Shown in pieces: positions 26,736 to 35,544 of a stretch of DNA of 64,000 bases. A program made the position numbers and the translations under genes. The notes below the pieces were generated by a model, which had not been told where the DNA came from, did not search any database, and saw nothing but the letters and a program-made list of their open reading frames with translations. Origin of the DNA: Caldilineaceae bacterium (GTDB lineage Bacteria > Chloroflexota > Anaerolineae > Caldilineales > Caldilineaceae); contig JAJEDI010000032.1 in the NCBI GenBank assembly GCA_022821585.1, positions 17,604 through 81,603 of the forward strand. Reading direction: 5' to 3'. Position 1 is the stretch's first letter; every line of letters begins with the position of its first letter.

Positions 26736-27695
26736 TTGGGACGCTATATCTTACGGCGTATCTTGATCTCGTTCCCGGTATTATTCGGCATCACGATCGT
26801 TACGTTCACATTCGCGAACTTGGCCCCGGGCGATCCGGTTACGGCGATGATTGACCCGATGAGCGGGATTGAACCGGGTGAGGTTGAGAAACTCAAAGAG
26901 GCGCTGGGCATCAACAGGCCGATTCACGTTCGTTATGTGATCTGGCTGAAGGAGGTACTGGGCGGCAACCTGGGCTACTCATACGTGACGCACAGGCCGG
27001 TGGCCGTCATGATCGCCGAACGGCTGCCGCAGACGTTGCAACTGATGTTTACGGCCCTGAGCATCAGCATTTTACTGGGCGTTTCGCTGGGCATCTACGC
27101 TGCTTTCAACCAGTACTCACTCCTGGACAATGTGTTCACGCTGCTGGTGTTCATTGGCATATCGGTGCCGGCGTTCTTTTTCGCGTTGCTGGCCATTTAC
27201 ATGTTCTCATTCCGGATACCTCTCTTTCCGACTTCGGGCATCAAGGAACCTTTAAGCACTCTCCCTCCAATCATCGACCGTCTCCATCACCTGATTCTTC
27301 CGGCCACCGTTCTGGGGATTGAAGGAGTGGCAGGTTACCTGCGCTACACACGTTCGAGCGTTCTGGAGGTAATGCGCCAGGATTATGTAACCACTGCGCG
27401 GGCTAAGGGGCTGCGCGAACGCGCTGTCCGTATTGGTCACGTACTGCGCAATGCGCTGTTGCCGCTGGTGACGATTGTCGGTTTGAGTCTGCCAAGCTTG
27501 ATAGGCGGGGCACTGTTCATCGAAGTCCTTTTTTCCTGGCCCGGCATGGCCCGTATGGCGATCGAGCACACGCTGGGCCGGGATTACCCTGTAATCATGG
27601 GAATCGGTCTGGTTTCGGCGACGATGGTCCTGTTCAGCAACCTGATTGCAGACATTGTTTATACAGTCGTGGACCCGAGAATCCGCTATGAGTAG
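26736..27695 (+). CDS. ABC transporter permease, DppB/OppB type
   Basis: 319 residues from the TTG at 26736, chosen because GAGGGGG lies about 8 bases upstream and the protein then begins GRYILRRILISFPVLFGITI, the usual family start. A longer in-frame upstream stretch overlaps the hairpin. Marks are FTFANLAPGDP, the periplasmic region, and the EAA-like loop with DYVTTARAKGLRERAVRIGH, as in DppB. Six membrane segments. It pairs with the DppC-type permease 68 bases downstream. Confidence 0.9.
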   Translation: MGRYILRRILISFPVLFGITIVTFTFANLAPGDPVTAMIDPMSGIEPGEVEKLKEALGINRPIHVRYVIWLKEVLGGNLGYSYVTHRPVAVMIAERLPQTLQLMFTALSISILLGVSLGIYAAFNQYSLLDNVFTLLVFIGISVPAFFFALLAIYMFSFRIPLFPTSGIKEPLSTLPPIIDRLHHLILPATVLGIEGVAGYLRYTRSSVLEVMRQDYVTTARAKGLRERAVRIGHVLRNALLPLVTIVGLSLPSLIGGALFIEVLFSWPGMARMAIEHTLGRDYPVIMGIGLVSATMVLFSNLIADIVYTVVDPRIRYE

Positions 27696-27763
27696 TCCGG
27701 TCCAGGCTGGACCAAGGGAGCGGAGAATCCGGCGGTAGACCTCATTCCCGGATAGAGGAAGAA

Positions 27764-28699
27764 ATGGAAGGCGAGGCGAAAGAGACGGCAAGGCAGGCGT
27801 TATTTGTCAGCGAAGACCTGCAACATATGGTGCGCGGGGGGGCAGTCGTCGGTCTGCGCGAGCTCATCTGGCGCCGCTTCAGCCGGCACCGACTTGCGCT
27901 GGTATCGATTGCCATCATGTTTGTGCTGGCACTTTCGGCCATTTTTGCCCCCTTGCTCAGCAGACCCAATGATCCTTACACGGCCGACCTTCAGAACCTG
28001 CGGGCGCCACCCAGTTCTGAGCATATTCTGGGGACCGACCGCTCCGGACGGGACATGCTGGCCCGTATTCTGCACGGCGGCCGCGTATCGCTTTCGGTGG
28101 GCCTGATAGCGACATCGATCTATATTTCCATCGGCACGATCCTGGGTGGGGTGAGCGGTTACCGGGGCGGGGTGACCGACTTTGTCATTATGCGCGTTAC
28201 CGACATCGTGATGTGCTTCCCCAGTTTACTCATCATCCTGACTCTTGTCGCGGTCATAGGGCCCAGCATCTTCAATATCATGATCATTCTCGGTCTATTG
28301 GGGTGGCCGAGTATCGCGCGCCTGGTGCGGGGCGAGTTTTTGTCGCTCAGCGAACGTGATTTCGTGATGGCGGCGCGCTGTTTGGGGGCGACGGAGCAGG
28401 GTATCATCTTTCGTCATATTCTTCCGAACGTGGTGGGCCCCCTTGTGGTGGCCGCCACCTTCGGTATTGCCGGGGCCATCATGGCGGAGGCAGGGCTGAG
28501 CTTTTTGGGGCTCGGGGTGCAGGCGCCGAGGCCGAGTTGGGGCCAGATGTTGAGCGCGGCGACGTCGCTGACGACGCTGGAGAGAAGGCCCTGGATCTGG
28601 ATGCCGCCGGGCGCGATGATTGCCATCACTGTGTTGAGCATCAATTTCATTGGCGACGGTTTGCGCGACGCGCTCGATCCGCGCACGATGCTGGATTAG
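27764..28699 (+). CDS. ABC transporter permease, DppC/OppC type
   Basis: 311 residues. It has an N-terminal cytoplasmic region, TM1 (LALVSIAIMFVLALSAIFAPLL), the family signature HILGTDRSGRDMLARILHGG, and the loop ERDFVMAARCLGATEQGIIF. It ends NFIGDGLRDALDPRTMLD, the normal DppC ending, so the gene is complete. No dppD/dppF-type ATPases follow; two unrelated hydrolase-like genes do. Confidence 0.92.
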   Translation: MEGEAKETARQALFVSEDLQHMVRGGAVVGLRELIWRRFSRHRLALVSIAIMFVLALSAIFAPLLSRPNDPYTADLQNLRAPPSSEHILGTDRSGRDMLARILHGGRVSLSVGLIATSIYISIGTILGGVSGYRGGVTDFVIMRVTDIVMCFPSLLIILTLVAVIGPSIFNIMIILGLLGWPSIARLVRGEFLSLSERDFVMAARCLGATEQGIIFRHILPNVVGPLVVAATFGIAGAIMAEAGLSFLGLGVQAPRPSWGQMLSAATSLTTLERRPWIWMPPGAMIAITVLSINFIGDGLRDALDPRTMLD

Positions 28700-28808
28700 G
28701 TCATGTTGACGTTTAAGGAAGGCCGGTCAGGATTCAGAAAGTATGGAAGCCTGTAGGGCTGTTCGGGAAGATTCCCGCTTGCGTGTTGTGATAAACGGAA
28801 CCAATCGA

Positions 28809-28843
28809 TCCGCGAAGGCACGCGAAGGGTCGCGAAGAACACC
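28809..28843. repeat. CGCGAAG decamer element, copy 2
   Basis: CGCGAAG at 28811, 28821 and 28831, exactly 10 bases apart, then GAACACC. About 50 bases upstream of the first hydrolase-like gene. The 20 bases before it also resemble copy 1. Confidence 0.75.
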
Positions 28844-28891
28844 AGGGGCGTGTTGAGTTCTTGGATGCGGGTTGCTTACGGAGAGAGAACA

Positions 28892-30577
28892 GTGGCAGAG
28901 GCCATTTACTTGACCGACATGTCAGAGTGTCTGCCTCAGGACGTACTGTCGACGACGCCGGAAAGGCACAAGTGGCAGGTGGTGGAGTACACGGCTGAGG
29001 AAGGCCTCGCCGGCAAGATGACCTTCGCGCATGCGCTCTACGAGACGCCGGCTATCACGTTGCCTCTGAACGTGGAGGGATGGCATGCGTTCAGCATCGG
29101 CTTCTGGCCCGGGGTGGAGCAGGAACACACAAGCCTGGTCAAGTACAGGCTGTCCGGTGAGTCCGTGTACACGGTTGCTGAGAACTATGTACAGAGCCCA
29201 TCGTTACCGGGGAATTTCTGGGACAGAACGGAGCTCGTCGAGACGTTTCCCCGGTACGCCGACCTGACAGGGCAGGAGCTGCTGTTCAGCAAACAGAATA
29301 CCGCTCATCCTCCGACCCTGGCTTGTGTGGCCTACGTCAAGCTGGTGCCGCTCACGCAGGCGGAAGTGGAAGAAATACAGCGCGACAGGGAGCAGAGAGA
29401 GACACGCAGGGTCGTTGGCATGATCGACGGCGAAGGCCTTTTTCACCAGAGGTGTCCGACGACGAGAGAGGAGCTCCTGGAGCAGATTGAGCCATTTCGG
29501 TATGCGGATGTTGGAAGGGTGCTGTGGGGCGTCAACCTGAGCGATTTGACCTACTATCACTCCAAGGTGGGACGATTCTTTGGGACTGAGGACGGTGTGA
29601 GTCCAGTGTTGCGCCACGAACATGCGCTCAGGAGCCATAAGGCGCTGGCAGATCAGGGTATCGTCCCGTTTGCGGCGGCGATGGAATACGCCCATGAGCT
29701 GGGCTTGGAGTTTCACACGTACTACCGGCTGAGCATCGTGGACAAGGCCCAACCCTACTTTTTCTTCTCGACGGAGACCAGATTTGTCCGGGACAATCCG
29801 GATTGCCGAATTGTGGCCAAGGATGGCTCGCCGCTGATGAAGGCCAGCTATGCGTTCCCGAAGGTGCGGGATTTCATGGTCTCTCTCATGGAGGAGGCGA
29901 TGGAATACGACATTGACGGGGTACACCTCTGCTTCACGCGCGGGCCGGAGTATATCGGCTATGAGCAGCCGGTGCTGGACGAGTTCATGCGGCTCTATGG
30001 GGAGGATGCGCGAGAGGTAGCTGATGACGATGAGCGGCTGTACAGGGTCAAGGCGAGTTTCCTGACGGAGTTTGTGCGAGCTGTGCGGAAGACGGCAGGC
30101 AAGTACGGGGACAAGAGAGGGCGCAAGATGCAGGTGTCGGCGATTTTTGAGGGCGGCAAGGAGGACATGCGCTATTTCGCATACGATGCCTACACGTGGG
30201 TAGAGGAGAAACTGGTCGACTTCATCATCACGAATCCTCCTTCGGACCTGGTCAGGCTGGCCAAGGAGAACGGATGCAAGGTGTACATATTCGCTACGAA
30301 AGATGACAAGGTGCTGACGATGAAGCACGCGTACGCCGGCGGAATGGACGGGATGGCCATTTGGGACATCAACACGACGCGTCCAGAAACGTGGGCGATA
30401 GAAAGCAGATTGGGTCACCGCGACGAAGTCGTGGATCTACCGAAGCCGGAACGGTATCCGAAGATGAAGCGGACCAGGTTGATCACGATTCGGGGTCGGG
30501 ATTTCTCGCAGACGGTAGACAAGAACGTTCCCTCAGGATGGCCCCCCGAACTGCTTGTCATCTACACGGGGGGATAG
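28892..30577 (+). CDS. Putative TIM-barrel glycoside-hydrolase-like protein (paralog 1)
   Basis: 561 residues from the GTG at 28892, with GGAG 8 bases upstream. An open frame reaches back to 28850 but has no matching sequence in the paralog. The first 150 residues look like a beta-rich domain (YETPAITLPLNVEGWHAFSI). The rest resembles the barrel of family-10-like hydrolases: FAAAMEYAHELGLEFHTYYR, YDIDGVHLCFTRGPEYIGYE, LVDFIITNPPS and GGMDGMAIWDINTT. No signal peptide. It is paralogous to the next gene 22 bases downstream. The enzymatic role is inferred from fold-like pattern only; catalytic residues were not identified. Confidence 0.65.
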   Translation: MAEAIYLTDMSECLPQDVLSTTPERHKWQVVEYTAEEGLAGKMTFAHALYETPAITLPLNVEGWHAFSIGFWPGVEQEHTSLVKYRLSGESVYTVAENYVQSPSLPGNFWDRTELVETFPRYADLTGQELLFSKQNTAHPPTLACVAYVKLVPLTQAEVEEIQRDREQRETRRVVGMIDGEGLFHQRCPTTREELLEQIEPFRYADVGRVLWGVNLSDLTYYHSKVGRFFGTEDGVSPVLRHEHALRSHKALADQGIVPFAAAMEYAHELGLEFHTYYRLSIVDKAQPYFFFSTETRFVRDNPDCRIVAKDGSPLMKASYAFPKVRDFMVSLMEEAMEYDIDGVHLCFTRGPEYIGYEQPVLDEFMRLYGEDAREVADDDERLYRVKASFLTEFVRAVRKTAGKYGDKRGRKMQVSAIFEGGKEDMRYFAYDAYTWVEEKLVDFIITNPPSDLVRLAKENGCKVYIFATKDDKVLTMKHAYAGGMDGMAIWDINTTRPETWAIESRLGHRDEVVDLPKPERYPKMKRTRLITIRGRDFSQTVDKNVPSGWPPELLVIYTGG

Positions 30578-30599
30578 GAAAGGATTGAGGAGGGTTCCG

Positions 30600-32264
30600 A
30601 TGTGTGCAGAACGCAAGGCCATTTACATCTCCGATATGGGCCGCTGTGAGCCTGGATCGGCCATTTCAGAGACGGCCAAGCATGGTCACTGGCGGGCGAT
30701 CCCATACGAAGCGGAGGGCGTGTCGGGCACGATGATAACGGCCGGCATCGAGTGCAAGGCGCCCACGCTTACCCTTCCCCTGGAGGTGGAAGGATGGTAT
30801 GCCATCCACCTGGGTATCTGGACCAATTGGGTGGACAGGGTGACCCGGGTGAAGCTGACGGATGACCCCTGCTTCAGTACGGCGACGACGCTGTATCCGG
30901 ACATAAAGAAGACGAATTATTTTGCAAGTATCGGCGAGGTGTTCTGGAAGTGCGCTGATCTGACGGGCCAAGCGTTGCATATCGGCCAGCAGAGCCACGG
31001 CACGCCGTGGGCGTCGGGAATCGCCTATGTGAAGCTGGAGCCTATGACCCCTGAAGAGGTTGCTGCGATCCAAGAAGAGCGAGCCGGGAGCGAAGCGAAA
31101 CGACTGGTCGCCTACAACGACGCGTGGAGCGTTTTCGGGGAACGAACGCTGTATACGGAGGAAGATATCATCGAGGAGGTAGAGCCCTTTCGGGATACCG
31201 ACTTCCAGAAACTTTTATGGGGAATCGGCGCGGGGAGCATGGTGCAGTATCTGTCCGACGTGGGCGAACTTGCTGAGAAGGAGGGGATGAGCGACTTTTC
31301 GCGGTACTGCGACCGCCAGGCAGCAGAGAGTTTCCGTATGCTGAAGGAGAGGGGGATCGACCCTCTGAAGACGGTGATCGACCATGCCCACGATCTGGGT
31401 ATCGAGCTGCATGGCACGTACCGCGTGGGCGGGTGGGTTTTTCCGCCACCGGATGATTTTGAAGACGGGCTTTACCGCCAGCATCCTGAATGGCGCTGTG
31501 TGAACCGGGACGGCCGGCCCGTCGCCCGCCTGAGTTATGCCTTTGCGGGCGTCAAGGACTTTGTGATCTCGCTGTTTCGCGAGGTGGCAGAGCGGGGGGC
31601 GGACGGTGTCAATATGGCCTTCATTCGCGGACTGCCGTGTGTCCTGTACGAGCAGCCGATCGTGGAAGGATTTCAGCAGTTGCACGGACAGGATCCGCGA
31701 GAGCTGGCGGAGGATGATCCGAGGTGGCTATCCTACAGAGCGACTTGGATGACGTCATTCATGCGGGAGCTACGCGAGGAGATGGACCGGGTGGGCGAAC
31801 GGCAGGGGCGACACATTCAGGTATCGGCTTACGTTATCGAGACGCTGCCGTACAATCTTCAGTATGGGCTGGATGTGGCAGCCTGGGCTGAAGAAGGGCT
31901 GGTTGATTTCATTATTCCCAACCCGTGGCACGGCGATATGGACGTTGATATTGCCTCGTTCGTGGAGGTGACGCGCGGCACCGACTGCAAGGTCTACGCC
32001 GACATTTTGCCGCGACGGATGGCGACGGGCGAGTACCGGGAGCGGGCACTGGAGTGTTACGCAGCAGGTGTGGACGGACTGGCTTTCTGGGACACGAACA
32101 GCCGTTACCCCTTCCTGGACGAGTGGAGCATGATACGGCGGTTGGGTCATGAAGAGGCGTTGCAGGAGTGGGCGGCTGACGAGTGGCCTGCGTACCGGCT
32201 GGTGCCTCTGCACAGTTTGGGGGGGCACCATATGGGTAGTTATTCGCCTTACTGGTCGGCTTGA
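30600..32264 (+). CDS. Putative TIM-barrel glycoside-hydrolase-like protein (paralog 2)
   Basis: 554 residues from the ATG at 30600, preceded by GAGGAGGG. It matches paralog 1 along its whole length, e.g. AIYISDMGRCEPGSAIS against AIYLTDMSECLPQDVLS, ADGVNMAFIRGLPCVLYEQP against the IDGVHLCFTRGPEYIGYEQP block, and VDGLAFWDTNSRYPFLDEW near the end. Arrangement suggests tandem duplication followed by divergence. The pair follows a peptide/oligosaccharide-type transporter and precedes an oxidoreductase, so a role in breaking down the imported compound is plausible. Family name uncertain. Confidence 0.65.
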   Translation: MCAERKAIYISDMGRCEPGSAISETAKHGHWRAIPYEAEGVSGTMITAGIECKAPTLTLPLEVEGWYAIHLGIWTNWVDRVTRVKLTDDPCFSTATTLYPDIKKTNYFASIGEVFWKCADLTGQALHIGQQSHGTPWASGIAYVKLEPMTPEEVAAIQEERAGSEAKRLVAYNDAWSVFGERTLYTEEDIIEEVEPFRDTDFQKLLWGIGAGSMVQYLSDVGELAEKEGMSDFSRYCDRQAAESFRMLKERGIDPLKTVIDHAHDLGIELHGTYRVGGWVFPPPDDFEDGLYRQHPEWRCVNRDGRPVARLSYAFAGVKDFVISLFREVAERGADGVNMAFIRGLPCVLYEQPIVEGFQQLHGQDPRELAEDDPRWLSYRATWMTSFMRELREEMDRVGERQGRHIQVSAYVIETLPYNLQYGLDVAAWAEEGLVDFIIPNPWHGDMDVDIASFVEVTRGTDCKVYADILPRRMATGEYRERALECYAAGVDGLAFWDTNSRYPFLDEWSMIRRLGHEEALQEWAADEWPAYRLVPLHSLGGHHMGSYSPYWSA

Positions 32265-32339
32265 GGCGTGCGGGCGCGGGCGAGGGTGGTGAAGAAGCAG
32301 ATCTTTGGTCCACGGAAGGCTATGGAGAACACCTTTTCT

Positions 32340-32375
32340 ATCCGCGAAGGCACGCGAAGGGCCGGGAAGAACACC
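32340..32375. repeat. CGCGAAG decamer element, copy 3
   Basis: CGCGAAG at 32343 and 32353 and a variant CGGGAAG at 32363, again at 10-base spacing and followed by GAACACC. It lies in the 318-base gap before oxidoreductase paralog B, otherwise without features. Confidence 0.7.
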
Positions 32376-32582
32376 TGAGGCGGACCGAATTTTCTTCGCA
32401 TGGCTGCGCGGTTCTGTGCAGATTAGCCGCACTTTGCTTCCCCAATTCCCTGTTCTAACAGACTTCAACGAACCCGAAAGACACCCCAACAATCTGACCT
32501 ACGTTTTCCTTCCACTCTTCGGTATGAGGCGGCGATTTATCACATTCTTCGCCTTGAGCTACCTCGAAGGAGTAGCTTAGCC

Positions 32583-33638
32583 ATGTTTGTGGACATGCAG
32601 CCTGCGGACTATCAGCCGGTAGTGCCTTCAGACCTAAACTACGGAATTGGCCTGGTTGGATGCGGCATCCTCGTCGAGGGCTTGGAGATGCCCGCCTACA
32701 AGAAGGCCGGCTACCGCGTCGTCGCCTGCTGCGACAAAATCGAGGAGAGGGCACACATCGTGGCAGCCAGTTTCGGCAGTCCACTTGTTACAACGGACTT
32801 GGAGGTACTGTTATCGCATCCTGAGGTGCAGATTGTTGACCTGGCGGTACATGCTCACCAGCGCCTGCCCTTGGTCGAGCAGATCGCCGCGGCAGGGAAG
32901 CACATTTTTTCGCAGAAACCTCTGGCTCCCAGCTTGCGGGAGGCCGAGCGTATGGTGGGGATTTGCCGTAACGCCGGGGTAACGCTGATGGTCAATCAAC
33001 AGGCGCGTTGGGCGCCCCCACATCGGGCACTGAAGCTCCTGATTGACCGAGGTGTGTTGGGGCATGTCTACGCCATTACCCACTTTCATCGGGCTTATCA
33101 GGACTATGGCTGGTATGCGGAGCGGGAGGACTTCAACATCGTTGATTATGGGATCCACTATGTTGATTTGAGCCGCTACTTCAGCGGTTACACACCGCGG
33201 CGGGTGAAAGCGACAACTGCGATGGTGCCCGGCCAGAACGCGGTCTCGCCGATGATCTATACGATCCTCTTTGAGTACGAGCCTTCGGCCCAGGTGACGA
33301 CGACCCTGCACTTTAACAATATCATTTCAGCACACGCTCTCCATGATCAAGTGTGGTTCGTGGATGGAACGCGGGGGAGCGCACTGTTGAGCGATCCCGC
33401 GGGAGCGGCCAGGTTGAGCGTGTCGTTCAAGGATTCTCCTGAACGGGTACAGAGTTTCGATAGCGCTGGCACGTGGGAGTTTGAAGGGTTTGCCGGTTCG
33501 ATGGGCGAGATGTTAATGGCAGTGGAGGAGGGGCGGGAGCCTGAGAGTTCGGGTCGGGAGCATCTGGAGAATTTACGAGTGGCGTTCGCGGCGGTGGAGA
33601 GTGCCAGGTCGGGTGAGAGTGTGGAGTTGAGGAGGTAG
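32583..33638 (+). CDS. Gfo/Idh/MocA family oxidoreductase (paralog B)
   Basis: 351 residues, same length as the gene at 21969-23024 and very similar in protein and DNA, including near-identical stretches such as the coding for ITHFHRAYQDYGWYAE. It has the Rossmann motif YGIGLVGCGILVEGLEMPAY and again SQKPLAPS instead of EKP. The strongest differences are in the first 60 and last 40 residues. It follows the hydrolase-like pair. Probably the same chemistry as paralog A on the same or a related sugar. Confidence 0.9.
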   Translation: MFVDMQPADYQPVVPSDLNYGIGLVGCGILVEGLEMPAYKKAGYRVVACCDKIEERAHIVAASFGSPLVTTDLEVLLSHPEVQIVDLAVHAHQRLPLVEQIAAAGKHIFSQKPLAPSLREAERMVGICRNAGVTLMVNQQARWAPPHRALKLLIDRGVLGHVYAITHFHRAYQDYGWYAEREDFNIVDYGIHYVDLSRYFSGYTPRRVKATTAMVPGQNAVSPMIYTILFEYEPSAQVTTTLHFNNIISAHALHDQVWFVDGTRGSALLSDPAGAARLSVSFKDSPERVQSFDSAGTWEFEGFAGSMGEMLMAVEEGREPESSGREHLENLRVAFAAVESARSGESVELRR

Positions 33639-33713
33639 GGTGTAGCTGGCCGCGAAGTCGGACTATGGGGGTCGGGTCGGTTGGGAAGTAGGGGATATTG
33701 AAAGCCAGATGAC

Positions 33714-34286
33714 TCATCCAGATGCGCGGTCCTCGAGTTCGGCGTGCAGTCGATCAAGCCCAGACAGCAGAACCTGGAAACTTTTCGAATTGTTTCTTTC
33801 TCGCGTAAGAAGACCAGCCATCGCTTTGGCGCCGCTGACTTTCCGGAAGCCAGGGATGAGCCTCCTTAAGGCCTCGGAGGGCTGCTGCACTGCATCCGGA
33901 TCGCGGAAACCCGCCCTGCGACCGATGCCTCGCAGTCTCTCGTTGTCGAAGGCTTCCGCCAGAGCGTCAGGTTCACCCAGATACCAGGCTTCCAATTGCT
34001 GGCACACGATTCTCACGAGCGTGTCAGCCCGGCCTGCTTGACGGCAAGATTGCAGAAGCCGCCTCTTCAGACGCAGACAGTCGCCGCCATCGTTGTCTCG
34101 CAGGATGACAAATCGAACGCCTGGCTCGCGCCATGCTCGCAGCTTGCGCGGGATGCTCCTATCCAGGTCGCTCTTCCCTTCGTGCACCAGGTATTCGAAT
34201 ACCATATTGGGGTATAGGCGGGGAAGCAGTCCAACGAGCAGGTCGCGCATGGATGCCTCTTCCAGCAAGAATACGACTCTGTTCAC
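33714..34286 (-). CDS. DUF4276 family protein (TOPRIM-like)
   Basis: 190 residues from a GTG start that overlaps the upstream ATPase stop (GTGA). Family marks are VVFLLEEASMRDLL (acidic strand), VRFVILRDNDGGDCLRLKRRL (DxD-type acidic cluster) and VRIVCQQLEAWYLGEPDAL. DUF4276 proteins are regarded as TOPRIM-like and are commonly encoded next to a RecF/OLD-like AAA ATPase, as here. Translational coupling suggests they form a complex. Acidic residues could bind metal for nuclease activity. A defence or DNA-damage role is inferred only. Confidence 0.85.
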   Translation of the reverse strand: MNRVVFLLEEASMRDLLVGLLPRLYPNMVFEYLVHEGKSDLDRSIPRKLRAWREPGVRFVILRDNDGGDCLRLKRRLLQSCRQAGRADTLVRIVCQQLEAWYLGEPDALAEAFDNERLRGIGRRAGFRDPDAVQQPSEALRRLIPGFRKVSGAKAMAGLLTRERNNSKSFQVLLSGLDRLHAELEDRASG

Positions 34287-35506
34287 TCGAGCCGGGCACC
34301 ATCGCGATCTTCTTGCCTCCAGTGCAGACCGGGCAAGTCGAATACTCCTTGTCTCCAGAGCGCGCCCGGCAGGTCGCCTTCGTGGACCAGGTTGCGCAGC
34401 AGCTCGCTCTCCGACGCCCGGCGGACCTTAGTGAAACCGTCCTCCTTGACCAGCCAGCGTATTTCGTCGAGTTCGGCGCCGTTCAGAAAGTCGGGGGAAT
34501 GGGTAGACACGAAAACCTGGCCGCCGCGCTGGGCGTAGTCGTGAAACTCTTCTGCAAGCTCCCGCATCAGAGCGGGATAGAGTTGATTCTCCGGTTCTTC
34601 GACCGCCAGCAGAGGGTGTGGATTGGGGTCGTAGAGAAGGACGAGATAGGCAAACATCTTGATGGTCCCGTCCGATACATACGGGGCGATGAAGGGATCC
34701 TGGAAGTTGTCATCCTGGAACCGAAGAACCAGCCTTCCGTCCTCGGTGGGCTTTGCTTCCACGTCACTCACGCCGGGGACGCGCTGGCGCATGGCCTGGA
34801 GTACTCTATTGAAATGCCGGGGATGGTTTTCATAGAGGTATTTCGCTACCAAAGCGACGTTTTCGCCGCGCGTGGATAGATGCTCGGCGTAACCGAAGTC
34901 TGCGCTTGGCCGCGCGTCGGCAATTTGGAAGTCGGAGATATGCCAATTCTCGATAAATTTGCGGAACTCCGAAACAATCGGAAACTCCTGGAGTTGGCCA
35001 AAGCTCTTGATTGCCAATGTGCTGGGGTCATCAAGCTTGAACTTCCTCTTTTTCTGGTCTGCGTCTTTCATAGCGGACACACCGTACTCGGACTCGTTGG
35101 TGATCACTTCGCCCTCTCCGCGGCGATTGTCGACGAAGCGCCACCCCCAGCGGCCGCCCTGCCCTTTGCGATAACTCAGCGCCTCGTGCTCCACCTCTGC
35201 ACGATCTCGGGCCTGAGTTATTTTCAACTGGTATGTCGCCAGCCGACCGCCGCTCTCGCGAAACTGCAAGGTGATCTCCAGCGGCCCCGCCTCTCCGCGG
35301 GTGACCAGTTCACGATATCCACCGCGTTGCGCCACCGCTGCGGCGACGTTTTGCGTCAGGGCATCTTTTAGAAAAGTGAACACATCGAACAGCGACGACT
35401 TGCCCGAGCCGTTTGGACCCACAACTATTGTCATGCGCGTCAGTTTATCGAGCGTGATGTCGCGAAGGCAGCGGAAGTTCCTGACGGCAATGCTTTCGAT
35501 CTGCAT
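34283..35506 (-). CDS. AAA family ATPase, RecF/OLD-like (AAA_21 type)
   Basis: 407 residues from the ATG at 35506, chosen because MQIESIAVRNFRCLRDITLD is the normal start of the family. A TTG at 35542 would add 12 residues. Walker A is GPNGSGKS at residues 30-37. The ABC-type C-terminal half has LLAVEEPENQLYPALM (Walker B with the catalytic glutamate) and VFVSTHSPDFLNG (switch histidine). A coiled or insert region lies between. It is the middle gene of Uma2-AAA-DUF4276, starting 38 bases after the Uma2 stop and overlapping the DUF4276 start by 4 bases. Confidence 0.88.
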   Translation of the reverse strand: MQIESIAVRNFRCLRDITLDKLTRMTIVVGPNGSGKSSLFDVFTFLKDALTQNVAAAVAQRGGYRELVTRGEAGPLEITLQFRESGGRLATYQLKITQARDRAEVEHEALSYRKGQGGRWGWRFVDNRRGEGEVITNESEYGVSAMKDADQKKRKFKLDDPSTLAIKSFGQLQEFPIVSEFRKFIENWHISDFQIADARPSADFGYAEHLSTRGENVALVAKYLYENHPRHFNRVLQAMRQRVPGVSDVEAKPTEDGRLVLRFQDDNFQDPFIAPYVSDGTIKMFAYLVLLYDPNPHPLLAVEEPENQLYPALMRELAEEFHDYAQRGGQVFVSTHSPDFLNGAELDEIRWLVKEDGFTKVRRASESELLRNLVHEGDLPGALWRQGVFDLPGLHWRQEDRDGARLE

Positions 35507-35544
35507 GGGGCCTGGCAATTGAAATCGTCCTCGGATTCTCAAGT

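Noticed and set aside
29204..30418. Minus-strand open frame of 404 codons opposite hydrolase-like paralog 1
   Set aside because: No recognisable motif; the plus-strand frame has a paralog next door, which supports the plus-strand reading.
33714..35506. Naming the ATPase/DUF4276 pair a PARIS system
   Set aside because: PARIS uses a DUF4435 partner; here the motifs fit DUF4276, so only a loose analogy is justified.
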